Shown: positions 8,051-16,526 of the stretch, in pieces
Position numbering within the stretch: position 1 is the stretch's first letter
Layout: each line of letters opens with the position of its first letter
DNA from: Bacillota bacterium
GTDB lineage: Bacteria > Bacillota > SHA-98 > UBA4971
Length of the DNA stretch: 64,000 nucleotides
NCBI GenBank assembly: GCA_014360195.1
Contig: JACIXY010000006.1
Span: 52,380 to 116,379 of the forward strand
Reading direction: 5' to 3'
The notes under the pieces: generated by a model
Databases searched by the model: none
Seen by the model: only the letters and a program-made list of their open reading frames with translations
Told to the model about the DNA's origin: nothing
Made by a program: the position numbers and the translations under genes

Positions 8051-8079
8051 TTGACATGTTACCAACGTTCGAGTATACT
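8051..8079 (+). promoter_or_regulatory. Strong promoter of tRNA-Pro(CGG)
   Basis: Perfect TTGACA (8051-8056), 17-bp spacer, TATACT (8074-8079). The tRNA begins 33 nt further on. Confidence 0.8.
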
Positions 8080-8111
8080 ATGCATGTAACAACCAGTCAT
8101 CACGTTTGGGT

Positions 8112-8188
8112 CGGGGCATGGCGCAGGTTGGTAGCGCGCTTGGTTCGGGACTAAGAGGTCGGCGGTTCAAGTCCGCCTGCCCCGACCA
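8112..8188 (+). tRNA. tRNA-Pro (anticodon CGG)
   Basis: The complete cloverleaf can be drawn: acceptor CGGGGCA/TGCCCCG, D stem GCGC/GCGC, anticodon stem CTTGG/CTAAG with loop TTCGGGA, T stem GGCGG/CCGCC with TTCAAGT, and encoded A-CCA. A T run (8192-8197) follows and may end the transcript. Confidence 0.96.
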
Positions 8189-8227
8189 GTTCTTTTTTCT
8201 GCTCCACGGACTCCACGAAGAGGATGC

Positions 8228-9193
8228 TCATGCCCCCCTCGATCTCAACGATGCTTCTTTGCGCGGGGAGTGCTCCTGCAGGATGAACACTCCGGCCAGC
8301 ACGAGAACCGCGCCCACGAGTTGCCACGGCGCGAGCCTCTCACCCAGAATGGCATAAGCCAGCACGGCGGTGGCGGCCGGCTCCGCCATGCAGACTATCC
8401 CGGCGTGGCTCGCCTCGATATGATGCAGCGCCCGGACATACAGGGCATAGGCTGCGAGCGTGGGGCCCCAGGCGAGGCCGAGGATGAACAACCATGCCCG
8501 CAAAGGCAGTGCGGTCACCTCCCTGAGCCGTCCGCCCGCGAAACAGAGGAGAAACAGGCTTCCAAACCCGAAGGCGTACAGCACAGAAGTCCATGAGGAG
8601 TACTTTTTCAGCGCCTGCTTACTGAGGAGAGTGTAGGACGCGTAGGTGACCGCCGCGCCCAGGCCGAACAGGATGCCTGCCGGGTTTAGAGCCAGAAGCC
8701 TCGGCTCGTAACCTCCAGCTACGAGGAAGCAGCCGGCGAATGTCACGACCAGGGCGATCACCTTTGCCTGGGTGAGGCGCTCCCTGAAGAACGCTGCCGC
8801 GCCCAGCGTCACGTATACAGGGGACGTGTACAGGAGGATGACCGCGGTCGTGGCCGTCGTGCGTTTGAGCGCCTCAAAATAGGACATGTAATTGAGGGCC
8901 ACGCCCACAAGTCCGAAAACAGCGAAGAACCAAAGGTCTCGTCGCTGGACGCGCAGCTTGCTCCGGTCGCCGGCTACCAGAATCGCAAAAAGCGTGAGAA
9001 AGGCGACAGACCCCCGCAGGCTCACCAGTACCACTGGTTCCACATCGTACCTGTATATGAACTTTGCGAATACGCCTAGAGTGCCCCAGATGACCGCGGC
9101 GGCGAAAGCCATGACGTACCCGACATATGTGTCTTTTGTTGAGCGGATTTCCGTACTGTCTTGCACTGTCAAGGGCCATCCCTTCACATTCAC
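8228..9193 (-). CDS. EamA/DMT-family transporter
   Basis: 321 aa with about ten transmembrane segments arranged as two EamA repeats. The first contains AAVIWGTLGVFAKFI and ALNYMSYFEALKRTTATTAVILLYTSPVYV. The second contains AAVTYASYTLLSKQAL and YALYVRALHHIEASHAGIVCMAEPAATAVLAY. Such drug/metabolite transporters export amino acids or other small metabolites, and the substrate cannot be read from sequence. The annotated ATG at 9193 gives 24 polar residues before TM1; internal starts are possible. It is downstream of the YhaO/YhaN pair and a possible small ORF on the same strand. Confidence 0.9.
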   Translation of the reverse strand: MNVKGWPLTVQDSTEIRSTKDTYVGYVMAFAAAVIWGTLGVFAKFIYRYDVEPVVLVSLRGSVAFLTLFAILVAGDRSKLRVQRRDLWFFAVFGLVGVALNYMSYFEALKRTTATTAVILLYTSPVYVTLGAAAFFRERLTQAKVIALVVTFAGCFLVAGGYEPRLLALNPAGILFGLGAAVTYASYTLLSKQALKKYSSWTSVLYAFGFGSLFLLCFAGGRLREVTALPLRAWLFILGLAWGPTLAAYALYVRALHHIEASHAGIVCMAEPAATAVLAYAILGERLAPWQLVGAVLVLAGVFILQEHSPRKEASLRSRGA

Positions 9194-9251
9194 TCGTGTC
9201 TCAGAAGCTACAGCTATTGCCGGCAGGCCAGGGTCACATCTAACTTATACG

Positions 9252-9395
9252 TCAGCCGCCCCCGAAACCCTGCTCAGGAGGTTCCAGCGGCGCCATGGTG
9301 TCCCGCCGTGGTATTTCGATGACCAGGTACCGCCCCTCGTATCTCGAAACGAGTTCGCCTCCCCCGGCTTCTTTACACGCACGATGACATCGCAT
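9252..9395 (-). CDS. Possible 47-aa small protein
   Basis: The ATG at 9395 follows GGGGAAGGGG by 7 nt and opens a 47-codon frame beginning MRCHRACKEAGGGEL and ending in PEQGFGGG. Codons in the second half are GC3-rich and amphipathic (ELVSRYEGRYLVIEIPRR). The frame that runs straight on from the yhaN stop also looks coding for about 27 codons, up to a run of five G. An alternative reading is therefore a longer small gene broken by a one-base frameshift near 9365. No family was recognised. Confidence 0.3.
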   Translation of the reverse strand: MRCHRACKEAGGGELVSRYEGRYLVIEIPRRDTMAPLEPPEQGFGGG

Positions 9396-9439
9396 GCGTG
9401 GGCCCCTTCCCCGTCATGTTCGACGAGGATGCCGTTGAG

Positions 9440-12400
9440 CTATCCAGATTGCTGATGGCCCAAGGCACGATCATACCGGACTTCTACCGGGGTCCCCCAG
9501 GGCAGGAGGTCCTCAATGTGGGAGAGGACCAGGATCTGGCGATCCTTAGCCATTTGTTGCAGAGCCGTGCCAAGGTTGGCAAGCCTTGTGCTATCGCAGG
9601 TTGCGAAGGGGTCGTCGAAGATGAACGGGAGACGGTAGTCTTGCGCAAGAAGGTCCGCGATAGCAAGCCGCAGTGCTATATACAGCTGATCCTGCGCTCC
9701 CTTGCTCAACTGAGCAGGATCGCAGGGGACGCCGCCGTCTTCGACGTGGACCTTGAAATCATCGTCGATTACCACCGCACGATCCTTCACACCCGTTATC
9801 CGCCTGAAGTGCTCTGTGGCTGCGTCCTGCAGCCGCCCGCGATATGACCTCTGAAAGTCTGTGATGGCAGCTGCAAGCTCCGCACAGGCGACCGTAAGGG
9901 CGTCGGCCAATAGCTCCACCTCTTCGCGCTGGCGTTTAAGCCCTGCGAGTTCCACCTCGGCCTGGGCGATGTTTACAGGGGTGCGCCCTTCCAGGCGCCC
10001 TTGCTCCGCCGAAAGGTCTCCCCTTTCCTTTTCGAGCCTGGCGACCCTGCCACGGAGGCGTTCGGCGTCGTCGTTCAGAGACCTCCACCTGGCCTCGATT
10101 CTATCGACGTCGCCCGCCTCGTCGACCTCGGGGAGCCCCGGGTTCTGGCTCACAAGACGCTTCCAGTCCGCGAGCGACTGTGCGGCGTTGTTGGCCGCGC
10201 TCGTCTTCTTCTCACGGAGTTCGTCCACCGACGAGGCACCGTGCTGCCTGAGGAGCGTCGCAAGCGACGCGCGCATCCGCTCGACCTTCTCAATGCGGGA
10301 CCGCTTTTCTGACCATCTTTGCCGTGCTCTAGCGGGGTCGCCGCCCGACGCCTTCAGTATGGCATCAAGCGGTCGAGATGCCGCCGCGTTCCTCTCCTTA
10401 AACTCCTTGACCCGTGCCCTCAGGGCTTCGACATGCTTGTTCCCTGCCGCTATGGCAGCCTGCGCGGCCTGAATGTTCCTGCAGACGCTCTCGTGTCGTG
10501 CAGCCTCAGCGGCTGCCCGCTCCCACCACGATGCGTCGCGTCCTTCGAGGAAAGCGACAAGGTCCCCGACGGTGCCGGCGTCCTCAGGTGAGGAAGCTAC
10601 GGATACGATGTGTGCAAGCTCTCTCCATGCATCGCTCACGTCAGGCGAGGTCGGCGAAGCCTGCATAGCTGCCTCAGGGTCGCAACCAAAAGCCTCGTGC
10701 GCGAAATCGCGGACGAAGGTCTCGAGCTGCCTCTTCTTTTCCACGGTGTCCTTCCATTCGGAGAACGCAGCGGTGACGTCCTCGAAGCACTGGGCGAATC
10801 TGCCAGTGATCTTCACGAATGCCTCATGGTTCTGCCGGGCTCGTTCGAAAGCTTCCCGAGCCTGCCTTCTCTCTTCCTCGGTCGGGACGAGCGCCTCCTT
10901 CTCTGCCAGCGCCCTGGCTTCCTCATCGCGCTGCTCTACCTTTGCCCGGAGGGCCCCGAGCTCGGCTTCGTCGCTTGAGGCGAGGTCTCCAAGAGCCTGG
11001 TCCAGGAGCGCGAGTTCCTGCCGACAGGCGGCAAGTTCGCCCTCGAGCTTCTTCGCCTCAAGCCTCACGCCAGCGACTTTGCGGGCATGAAGCGCGCCTG
11101 ACACCACGTATCCAGCCAGCCCGAAGAGAACGGCCGCGCCCAGGGAGACCCACATGCCTCCTGGCCATGCGGAGCCGCCCCATGACAGCCATACGACGAC
11201 GCCCGCCACGAGAGCCGATGCGAGGCCGGCTGCGGCACGCGGGCCCCAGGGGACAACCAGCATTTGCTGGCGCTCGGCAAGCGCTGTCCGAAGCTCTCGC
11301 TCTCTACGGAGCGCATCCAGTTTCTGCCGTATCGTGTCGGCCGCTCCCGGGCCGAGGGCGGCGATTCCGGCGTAGCGCCTCTCGTGCTCCTCCCGGTCCC
11401 TTTCAAGGGCCCTCGTGCGTTCCTCTATGACCTCCATCTCGCGGCGGGCCCTCTCTACGTCCCGTGCAAGCTCAGCGACCCTTGTCGAATACGACTCAAT
11501 AAGTTGCAGTTCGTCAGGGCTCGCCTCGGCGAAAACTCGGAACCTTGCCGCAAGTTCCGCCTCGCATGCGGCAAGCTCGCTTCGCCGTGCAAGGAAGTCG
11601 TGCCATCTCCGCAGCAACTCAGCGGCCTTCCGCTTCGCGTTGCGCACCCTCGATTCGGGCCCCGGCCCCAGCGCGCCCCAATCGCGAAGCGTGCGGATCT
11701 CACCCGCGAGCCGATCGAGCTCCGCCTGCTTGGTCCTGACAGCGTTTTCGGCGTCAGAGATTCCCTGCGCCACCTCCGCCAGCTTCCCCCTGAGGGATAT
11801 GAGCTCCGCCAGCCTCGATTCGATGTCGTCGGGCGCGCCCTCGAACTCGGGGTAGTTCTCCTGCACGTCTCGGGCCTCCGCGTCGATCCTGGCGGCGAGG
11901 TCCCGGGCGTGGTCCACCGCAGCTTCGAGACTGGTCTGGTCTTTCACGGCCTGGCGGTATTCCGCGGCAAGCCGCCTCCACTCAGACCAGGCGTTCAGAA
12001 TGGCCTCCTTCGACGCGAGGGCCTTCCTGGTCTCGTCGAGGTCGCGCTCGATTTCTGCGAGCCTCTTGCGCACGGCCTGGAGGGAATCTACGGCGTGGCG
12101 GGCAGAATCGATCTCTGACTGCAGAGCTTCTATGCGTGAGCTGAGTTCCTCGAGCCTGCGATCGTTTCTCTGGTTACGTGAGGTCACACCTCTATCGCCG
12201 GTGCTCTTGGTTTGGGTAGAAAGCTCGCTAATGAGTGAGTCCAATGCGCGAGCAAACCCCGCTCCCGCGCCGGAGAGGAGTTCCTGGACCCTTTCGTCAA
12301 GATGCTTTGCCTCGGGGACGGGCTGCGTAACACAGAAGGTGGACTCGAACAGCTCACGCGATGTCATCCCAAACAGCTCGGCGAGCTTTCTCTCGTAAGT

Positions 12401-12787
12401 CACGTTCGGCTTCCTTGTTGCACCCGGGTTATGCTCGCCTGTGACAAGGGCTATGTACTTCCCGTTCTCCAGCCTTGCTAGCGATACTTTGTGTGTATCG
12501 AAGTCCCGTCGGATCCTATAGACCACCCCGTCCGCCTCGAACTCCACCTCCCCCTCGAAGCGCGGGGGATTGTCCCAGTTTCTGAAGCGGGCCTGTCCGA
12601 ACGCAGACGGGTCGGTTCTTGCGGGTAGGCCGAATATGGTGGCGAGAAGCCCCATGACCAGCGACGACTTGCCGTGCTCGTTCGGGGCGACGAACGCGTT
12701 GATGCCGTCCTTGAACCTCACCTCGACCTTGTCCCGGTACGGCCCGAAGCCTGTGAGGGCCAGCCTCTTGAAGGACACTTCCTTCAC
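9440..12787 (-). CDS. YhaN/SbcC-like SMC-type ATPase
   Basis: 1115 aa. It is an AAA/SMC-like ATPase expected to work with the adjacent nuclease in DNA-end processing. The N-terminus has the P-loop APNEHGKSS (34-42), with Ala where the first Gly of GxxxxGKS is usual. A very long coiled coil follows (about 190-1000), interrupted near 535-590 by two strongly hydrophobic stretches (AAAGLASALVAGVVVWLSWGG and WVSLGAAVLFGLAGYVVSG), a feature of YhaN proteins. The C-terminal head has the signature LSKGAQDQLYIALRLA, Walker B FIFDDPF and the VLSHI switch. Its start overlaps the stop of the nuclease gene by 4 nt (ATGA-type), so translation is coupled. Confidence 0.88.
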   Translation of the reverse strand: MKEVSFKRLALTGFGPYRDKVEVRFKDGINAFVAPNEHGKSSLVMGLLATIFGLPARTDPSAFGQARFRNWDNPPRFEGEVEFEADGVVYRIRRDFDTHKVSLARLENGKYIALVTGEHNPGATRKPNVTYERKLAELFGMTSRELFESTFCVTQPVPEAKHLDERVQELLSGAGAGFARALDSLISELSTQTKSTGDRGVTSRNQRNDRRLEELSSRIEALQSEIDSARHAVDSLQAVRKRLAEIERDLDETRKALASKEAILNAWSEWRRLAAEYRQAVKDQTSLEAAVDHARDLAARIDAEARDVQENYPEFEGAPDDIESRLAELISLRGKLAEVAQGISDAENAVRTKQAELDRLAGEIRTLRDWGALGPGPESRVRNAKRKAAELLRRWHDFLARRSELAACEAELAARFRVFAEASPDELQLIESYSTRVAELARDVERARREMEVIEERTRALERDREEHERRYAGIAALGPGAADTIRQKLDALRRERELRTALAERQQMLVVPWGPRAAAGLASALVAGVVVWLSWGGSAWPGGMWVSLGAAVLFGLAGYVVSGALHARKVAGVRLEAKKLEGELAACRQELALLDQALGDLASSDEAELGALRAKVEQRDEEARALAEKEALVPTEEERRQAREAFERARQNHEAFVKITGRFAQCFEDVTAAFSEWKDTVEKKRQLETFVRDFAHEAFGCDPEAAMQASPTSPDVSDAWRELAHIVSVASSPEDAGTVGDLVAFLEGRDASWWERAAAEAARHESVCRNIQAAQAAIAAGNKHVEALRARVKEFKERNAAASRPLDAILKASGGDPARARQRWSEKRSRIEKVERMRASLATLLRQHGASSVDELREKKTSAANNAAQSLADWKRLVSQNPGLPEVDEAGDVDRIEARWRSLNDDAERLRGRVARLEKERGDLSAEQGRLEGRTPVNIAQAEVELAGLKRQREEVELLADALTVACAELAAAITDFQRSYRGRLQDAATEHFRRITGVKDRAVVIDDDFKVHVEDGGVPCDPAQLSKGAQDQLYIALRLAIADLLAQDYRLPFIFDDPFATCDSTRLANLGTALQQMAKDRQILVLSHIEDLLPWGTPVEVRYDRALGHQQSG

Positions 12788-13926
12788 CGCTTGCCACCCC
12801 TCCCCTGGAACGCCGCGAGGCCTTTACGCATGGCAAGCTCCAGCACTTTCCTCTCACGCTCGTCGGCCGCGTGCTCGAGCTTTGCCATGAGCCTTCTCAC
12901 GAAATACCCCCGGACGGTGGGTTCCGAAGCAAGCTGCCTGCCTAGCTCGTCGCTGAGGAAGGTGGTCTCATCAACGACTTCAACGGAGAAGAACTCGCCC
13001 TGCAGCGAGCCGGCAAGGGCGTCCACGTCTATGGCGAACGACGGCACGCCTTTCAGCGTGATCCTGACGAGAGCATCGCCATCGGCGCCTGCCGTGGCTC
13101 GACATGCATCTACCAGCGCGTCGTGGGACGGGACCGCAGACACATCGATCTCGGTTGCCACGTGCTTTCGTACGGGAAGAGGCGAGGTCTTTACGGTCGC
13201 GGCCGCGCCCGTGTCGCTGAACTCGACCACAGTGAGCTCTCCCGTGCCGGGGTCATCGAACCCCTTCGCTTCCACCATGCCCGGGTACACCGCGAGGCCC
13301 TTGCCGACCTTGAACTTCCCATGCTTGTGGATGTGTCCGAGGGCAACGTAGTGATACTCCGCTGCGGCAAGTGCCTGGGACGCTATTGGCAGGCTCCTGT
13401 CGCCAGCATCCCAGTCGAGGGAACCGTGGAACACCCCGATGTGTATCCCGGGTTCGGCTGTGCGCGGAAGGCTTTGGAGTTCGTCGGTTCGGGTGAGCCC
13501 TCCCGTGTAAGCCAGCGAGTACACGAAAACGGGTGTGCCGTTGAGGCTTTGCGAGGCGACCATCTCAGGCATGGGGTTCCGCACAAGCACGCCGGGCCAG
13601 GAATCACCCCGCTGTCTGTATACGGAGTCATGGTAGGTGATCTCGTCGTGGTTGCCGGGGACGGTTACGAGGAACACGCCTGCCCGCGCCAGTCGCCCAA
13701 GTTGCCGGACGGCCTCCTCGGCCACAGCGGGGTCGGGCCTGTGCGACTCAAAGAGATCGCCTGCGATGATGACCATATTGATGCGATTGTCCGGGGCAAG
13801 AGCAAAGTCGACCGCCCTTTTCAGGAGCAGATCCCGTTCGTGTTGCCGGGCCCTCGCCTTATCCCCCGGAAGCTCGGATGGGGACCAACCGAGGTGCAGG
13901 TCCGCAAGGTGGAGACACCGGAGCAC
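12784..13926 (-). CDS. YhaO/SbcD-like DNA-repair metallophosphoesterase
   Basis: 380 aa. The calcineurin-like nuclease core carries the metal ligands D9 and H11 (DLHLG), D57 (GDLFE), N92-H93 (GNHDE), a later FHG histidine and GHIHKHG. The C-terminal about 130 residues match the accessory region of Mre11/SbcD-like exonucleases. It is expected to cleave DNA ends together with the YhaN-like ATPase translated from the overlapping downstream gene. This arrangement is known from Bacillus yhaO-yhaN. Start codon and upstream spacing are unremarkable. Confidence 0.9.
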   Translation of the reverse strand: MLRCLHLADLHLGWSPSELPGDKARARQHERDLLLKRAVDFALAPDNRINMVIIAGDLFESHRPDPAVAEEAVRQLGRLARAGVFLVTVPGNHDEITYHDSVYRQRGDSWPGVLVRNPMPEMVASQSLNGTPVFVYSLAYTGGLTRTDELQSLPRTAEPGIHIGVFHGSLDWDAGDRSLPIASQALAAAEYHYVALGHIHKHGKFKVGKGLAVYPGMVEAKGFDDPGTGELTVVEFSDTGAAATVKTSPLPVRKHVATEIDVSAVPSHDALVDACRATAGADGDALVRITLKGVPSFAIDVDALAGSLQGEFFSVEVVDETTFLSDELGRQLASEPTVRGYFVRRLMAKLEHAADERERKVLELAMRKGLAAFQGRGGKR

Positions 13927-14031
13927 GCTCCATCACCTCGCCGGGATAGCGTCCATCCAAACAATACCACAGTTCTGCAGGAAATGGAAGAGTTCGCGAA
14001 GCCATGGAGGACCCGGCGGGAATGGGAAGGC

Positions 14032-16464
14032 CTACGTATCGCCTGCTGCTTCGTGACCGGCGAGATACAGCAGGACAAGCGACGGATACAGCATCAGCAG
14101 CGCTGCTGCCACCACGCCTGAGTCGTTGGCAAGGACGGCCGCGGCTGCCGCGACGAGGCTTGCGGCAAGAGACGACGCGAACCCAGGGTGGGCCTTCATG
14201 AGCCTTTTTGCGAGCCCCACCGGCCGCACCCAGAGGAGGGCCACGGCCGCGAGAAACGCAAACAGCGCGCGGGTCCAGACAGTGTACCGGATGAGCTTGA
14301 GGTTCATCGCCGTTTTACGCCGGACGACATCGATGAGCGCGGCGGGACCGTCCACGCGGACGGCCAAGACCGTCCGGCCCCAGTGGGATACAGGCCCACC
14401 GGCCCTCAGGGCGTCAGCGACGGCTATTCCGGCGACGAGCGACACTGCGAGCACGGCGAGGATGGCTAGTTCCCGGCGGGTCACTCTCCTGTCCAGATAC
14501 GGCACATATGCGATGCCGAACCCCACAACCGCCGTAACCGTGCCACCCATGTTGGCGCCCAACGAGGGGGACGCGAGCACCAAGAGCGCGACGGCGAAGA
14601 TAGCTCCGATGCCTGCGAGGGCCGCTGCGCGCACCGCAGACCGCGCCCTGCGAAGGCCCATGCTGTCAAGGACAAGCCCACTTCCGGTTATGAGCGACCC
14701 GACCAGCACGCCCATATACTCGTTCCCTATCCCGTAGAACCTGGCGCCCCCTATGGGGTCGTAGCCGAGTATGGACCCCTGCATGAGTTTCGATCCGAGC
14801 AGCGCGTCGCAAATGACCGCAAGCCCCGTGACGAGGTATACTGCGGCGAAGGGCGTCGACGCCGGGCTGCGGCCGCAGGTGGCCCTTGCGGCAAAGCACA
14901 TGACGAGCACCGCAGTCGCCACGTAGATGCCGGCGGAAACGGTGCCCGCCGGGCGTGCGAGCGGCAGGACAAGCATGGCGAGGGGCACGGCGCCAAGACC
15001 CAGGAGCAGCGCCCGTACGACTTGGGCGACGTGGGCCCGCATCGCCACGTCCTCCGGATGCCCGTCTGAGGTGCGGCGGAGCGCCTCCCGGGACACGCCG
15101 AGGTGCCGAAGGGAGCTATGCCTGGCGGCGGCGAGTGCGATGAGGGCGAGCGATGCGAGGGCCACGACGATCTGCAGGCCCACGAACGTCTTGAGGAGAG
15201 GTGCCCTCATGAGGTAGGTCGACGCGATCTCATCGTGCATTGAAAGAAGCCGGGTAAGTGGCGCCCGGTGGGGCACAACGCGCACCGGCGCCCCGAGGAC
15301 CCAGGGCGGTGCGTCCACGCCGAGCCACGAGAGTATGGACGCGGCTACGTCGGTGCTCGCCACAAGGCCGTGCCGCCTTGTGGTGGGAGACGTCAGGAGC
15401 CCTGGCCTACCCGAGGAGAGACCAGGCCCGGCCGCGATGACAGGTGCCAGGCCGTGGCCTGAGGCGACCTCTCTCGCTCCCGGCGTCGGCGCGAAGACGA
15501 GGAGCATGGTGTCAGTGAAATCTATGAACTCAAGGAGGTGGCCGACAAGGGCATCCGCCGACGAGAGCGCAAGACGCCTGGCCTCTTCGTATGCCGCCTC
15601 AGTGAGAAGGCCGGCTGCCAGGTACCTCTCAACCCGGGCCGTATCGCCCGACTCGACCACGACGAGATCGGCCTTCCCTGCCGTCACGGCGTCTCTTACG
15701 AGCGCGGCGACAAGCTCGGTGTTGGTTGCGGTGCCTCCAGGGAAGTCATCCCTGCGGATGGCCGTGTCGCGGCCGACGTCGCCCAGGTCAACAACGCCGC
15801 GCGAGTCCATGGCAACCGCTGCGGCATGGCGGCCGAGATGCCCTGGCGTGTCGGAATTCCCGAAGACGGCGGTCTTCTTCCCCGCCCGTCTGAGGGCCTC
15901 ACCCAGGGCGCCGGGAACGATGCGGTAGCTTGAGTCGGAATTGGTGCGGGCGATACGGGCGATATAGGGATGCACCACGCTTCCAGGCGGTGGCGCGGCG
16001 GCGCCCGTGTTGCGGGCGAACGTGGTGGCGGCGGGCGCGCCCTCCACGATCTCGTCCGAGTTGAAGGCATGCCCCGCTTCCGGCGGTCCCTGCGCCCTTG
16101 TGCCTGCGCCGAGCGTCACGTATGTGTGCTCGTCCTGCAGGGTCTTCGCCGTGCGCACGTTCATGAGGCCGACCGCGCCGGTTGAAGCGAGCTTCCACAT
16201 GTTGGGCGTAAGCGTCAGGTCGATGTCCTTAAGTGAGAGCGCACTTACCAGCACGAGGACCGCTCGACGGACGGATGGGGCGGCTGCGGCCCACGCCCAG
16301 GTCTTTGGCGACCGGACGGGGGCAAGCAGCCCTAAAATCAGGACAAGCGCTGCGAGCTTCAGGCACGTTACAGAGGACGGACGGCGTCCAGACATCTGGC
16401 GTCCAAAGAACCTCCTGGAGAGCCTCGTAGAAGGCCATATGCAGAAATTGGGCGCGCCTGACAC
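14032..16464 (-). CDS. Large membrane protein with alkaline-phosphatase-like domain
   Basis: 810 aa. After an N-terminal membrane segment (KLAALVLILGLLAPV) lies a 350-residue soluble region resembling the alkaline-phosphatase/phosphoglyceromutase superfamily (VLVLVSALSLKDID, NMWKLASTGAVGLMNVRT, LVVVESGDTARVE, TMLLVFAPTP, GLVASTDVAASILSWLGV). Several usual metal ligands look absent or replaced. The C-terminal half has about ten transmembrane segments around GGARFYGIGNEYMGVLVGS. It is 62 nt downstream of a glycosyltransferase gene, so a role in envelope polysaccharide or lipid modification is inferred. GTG 16464 follows AGGAGG; an internal ATG at 16395 also follows AGGAGG and is a real alternative. 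Confidence 0.65.
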   Translation of the reverse strand: MSGAPNFCIWPSTRLSRRFFGRQMSGRRPSSVTCLKLAALVLILGLLAPVRSPKTWAWAAAAPSVRRAVLVLVSALSLKDIDLTLTPNMWKLASTGAVGLMNVRTAKTLQDEHTYVTLGAGTRAQGPPEAGHAFNSDEIVEGAPAATTFARNTGAAAPPPGSVVHPYIARIARTNSDSSYRIVPGALGEALRRAGKKTAVFGNSDTPGHLGRHAAAVAMDSRGVVDLGDVGRDTAIRRDDFPGGTATNTELVAALVRDAVTAGKADLVVVESGDTARVERYLAAGLLTEAAYEEARRLALSSADALVGHLLEFIDFTDTMLLVFAPTPGAREVASGHGLAPVIAAGPGLSSGRPGLLTSPTTRRHGLVASTDVAASILSWLGVDAPPWVLGAPVRVVPHRAPLTRLLSMHDEIASTYLMRAPLLKTFVGLQIVVALASLALIALAAARHSSLRHLGVSREALRRTSDGHPEDVAMRAHVAQVVRALLLGLGAVPLAMLVLPLARPAGTVSAGIYVATAVLVMCFAARATCGRSPASTPFAAVYLVTGLAVICDALLGSKLMQGSILGYDPIGGARFYGIGNEYMGVLVGSLITGSGLVLDSMGLRRARSAVRAAALAGIGAIFAVALLVLASPSLGANMGGTVTAVVGFGIAYVPYLDRRVTRRELAILAVLAVSLVAGIAVADALRAGGPVSHWGRTVLAVRVDGPAALIDVVRRKTAMNLKLIRYTVWTRALFAFLAAVALLWVRPVGLAKRLMKAHPGFASSLAASLVAAAAAVLANDSGVVAAALLMLYPSLVLLYLAGHEAAGDT

Positions 16465-16526
16465 GAGGTTTGCTTACCTCCTCACCCGCTGCCCGGCCCT
16501 GCCCTGCCACCCTACCATGTTGTACC

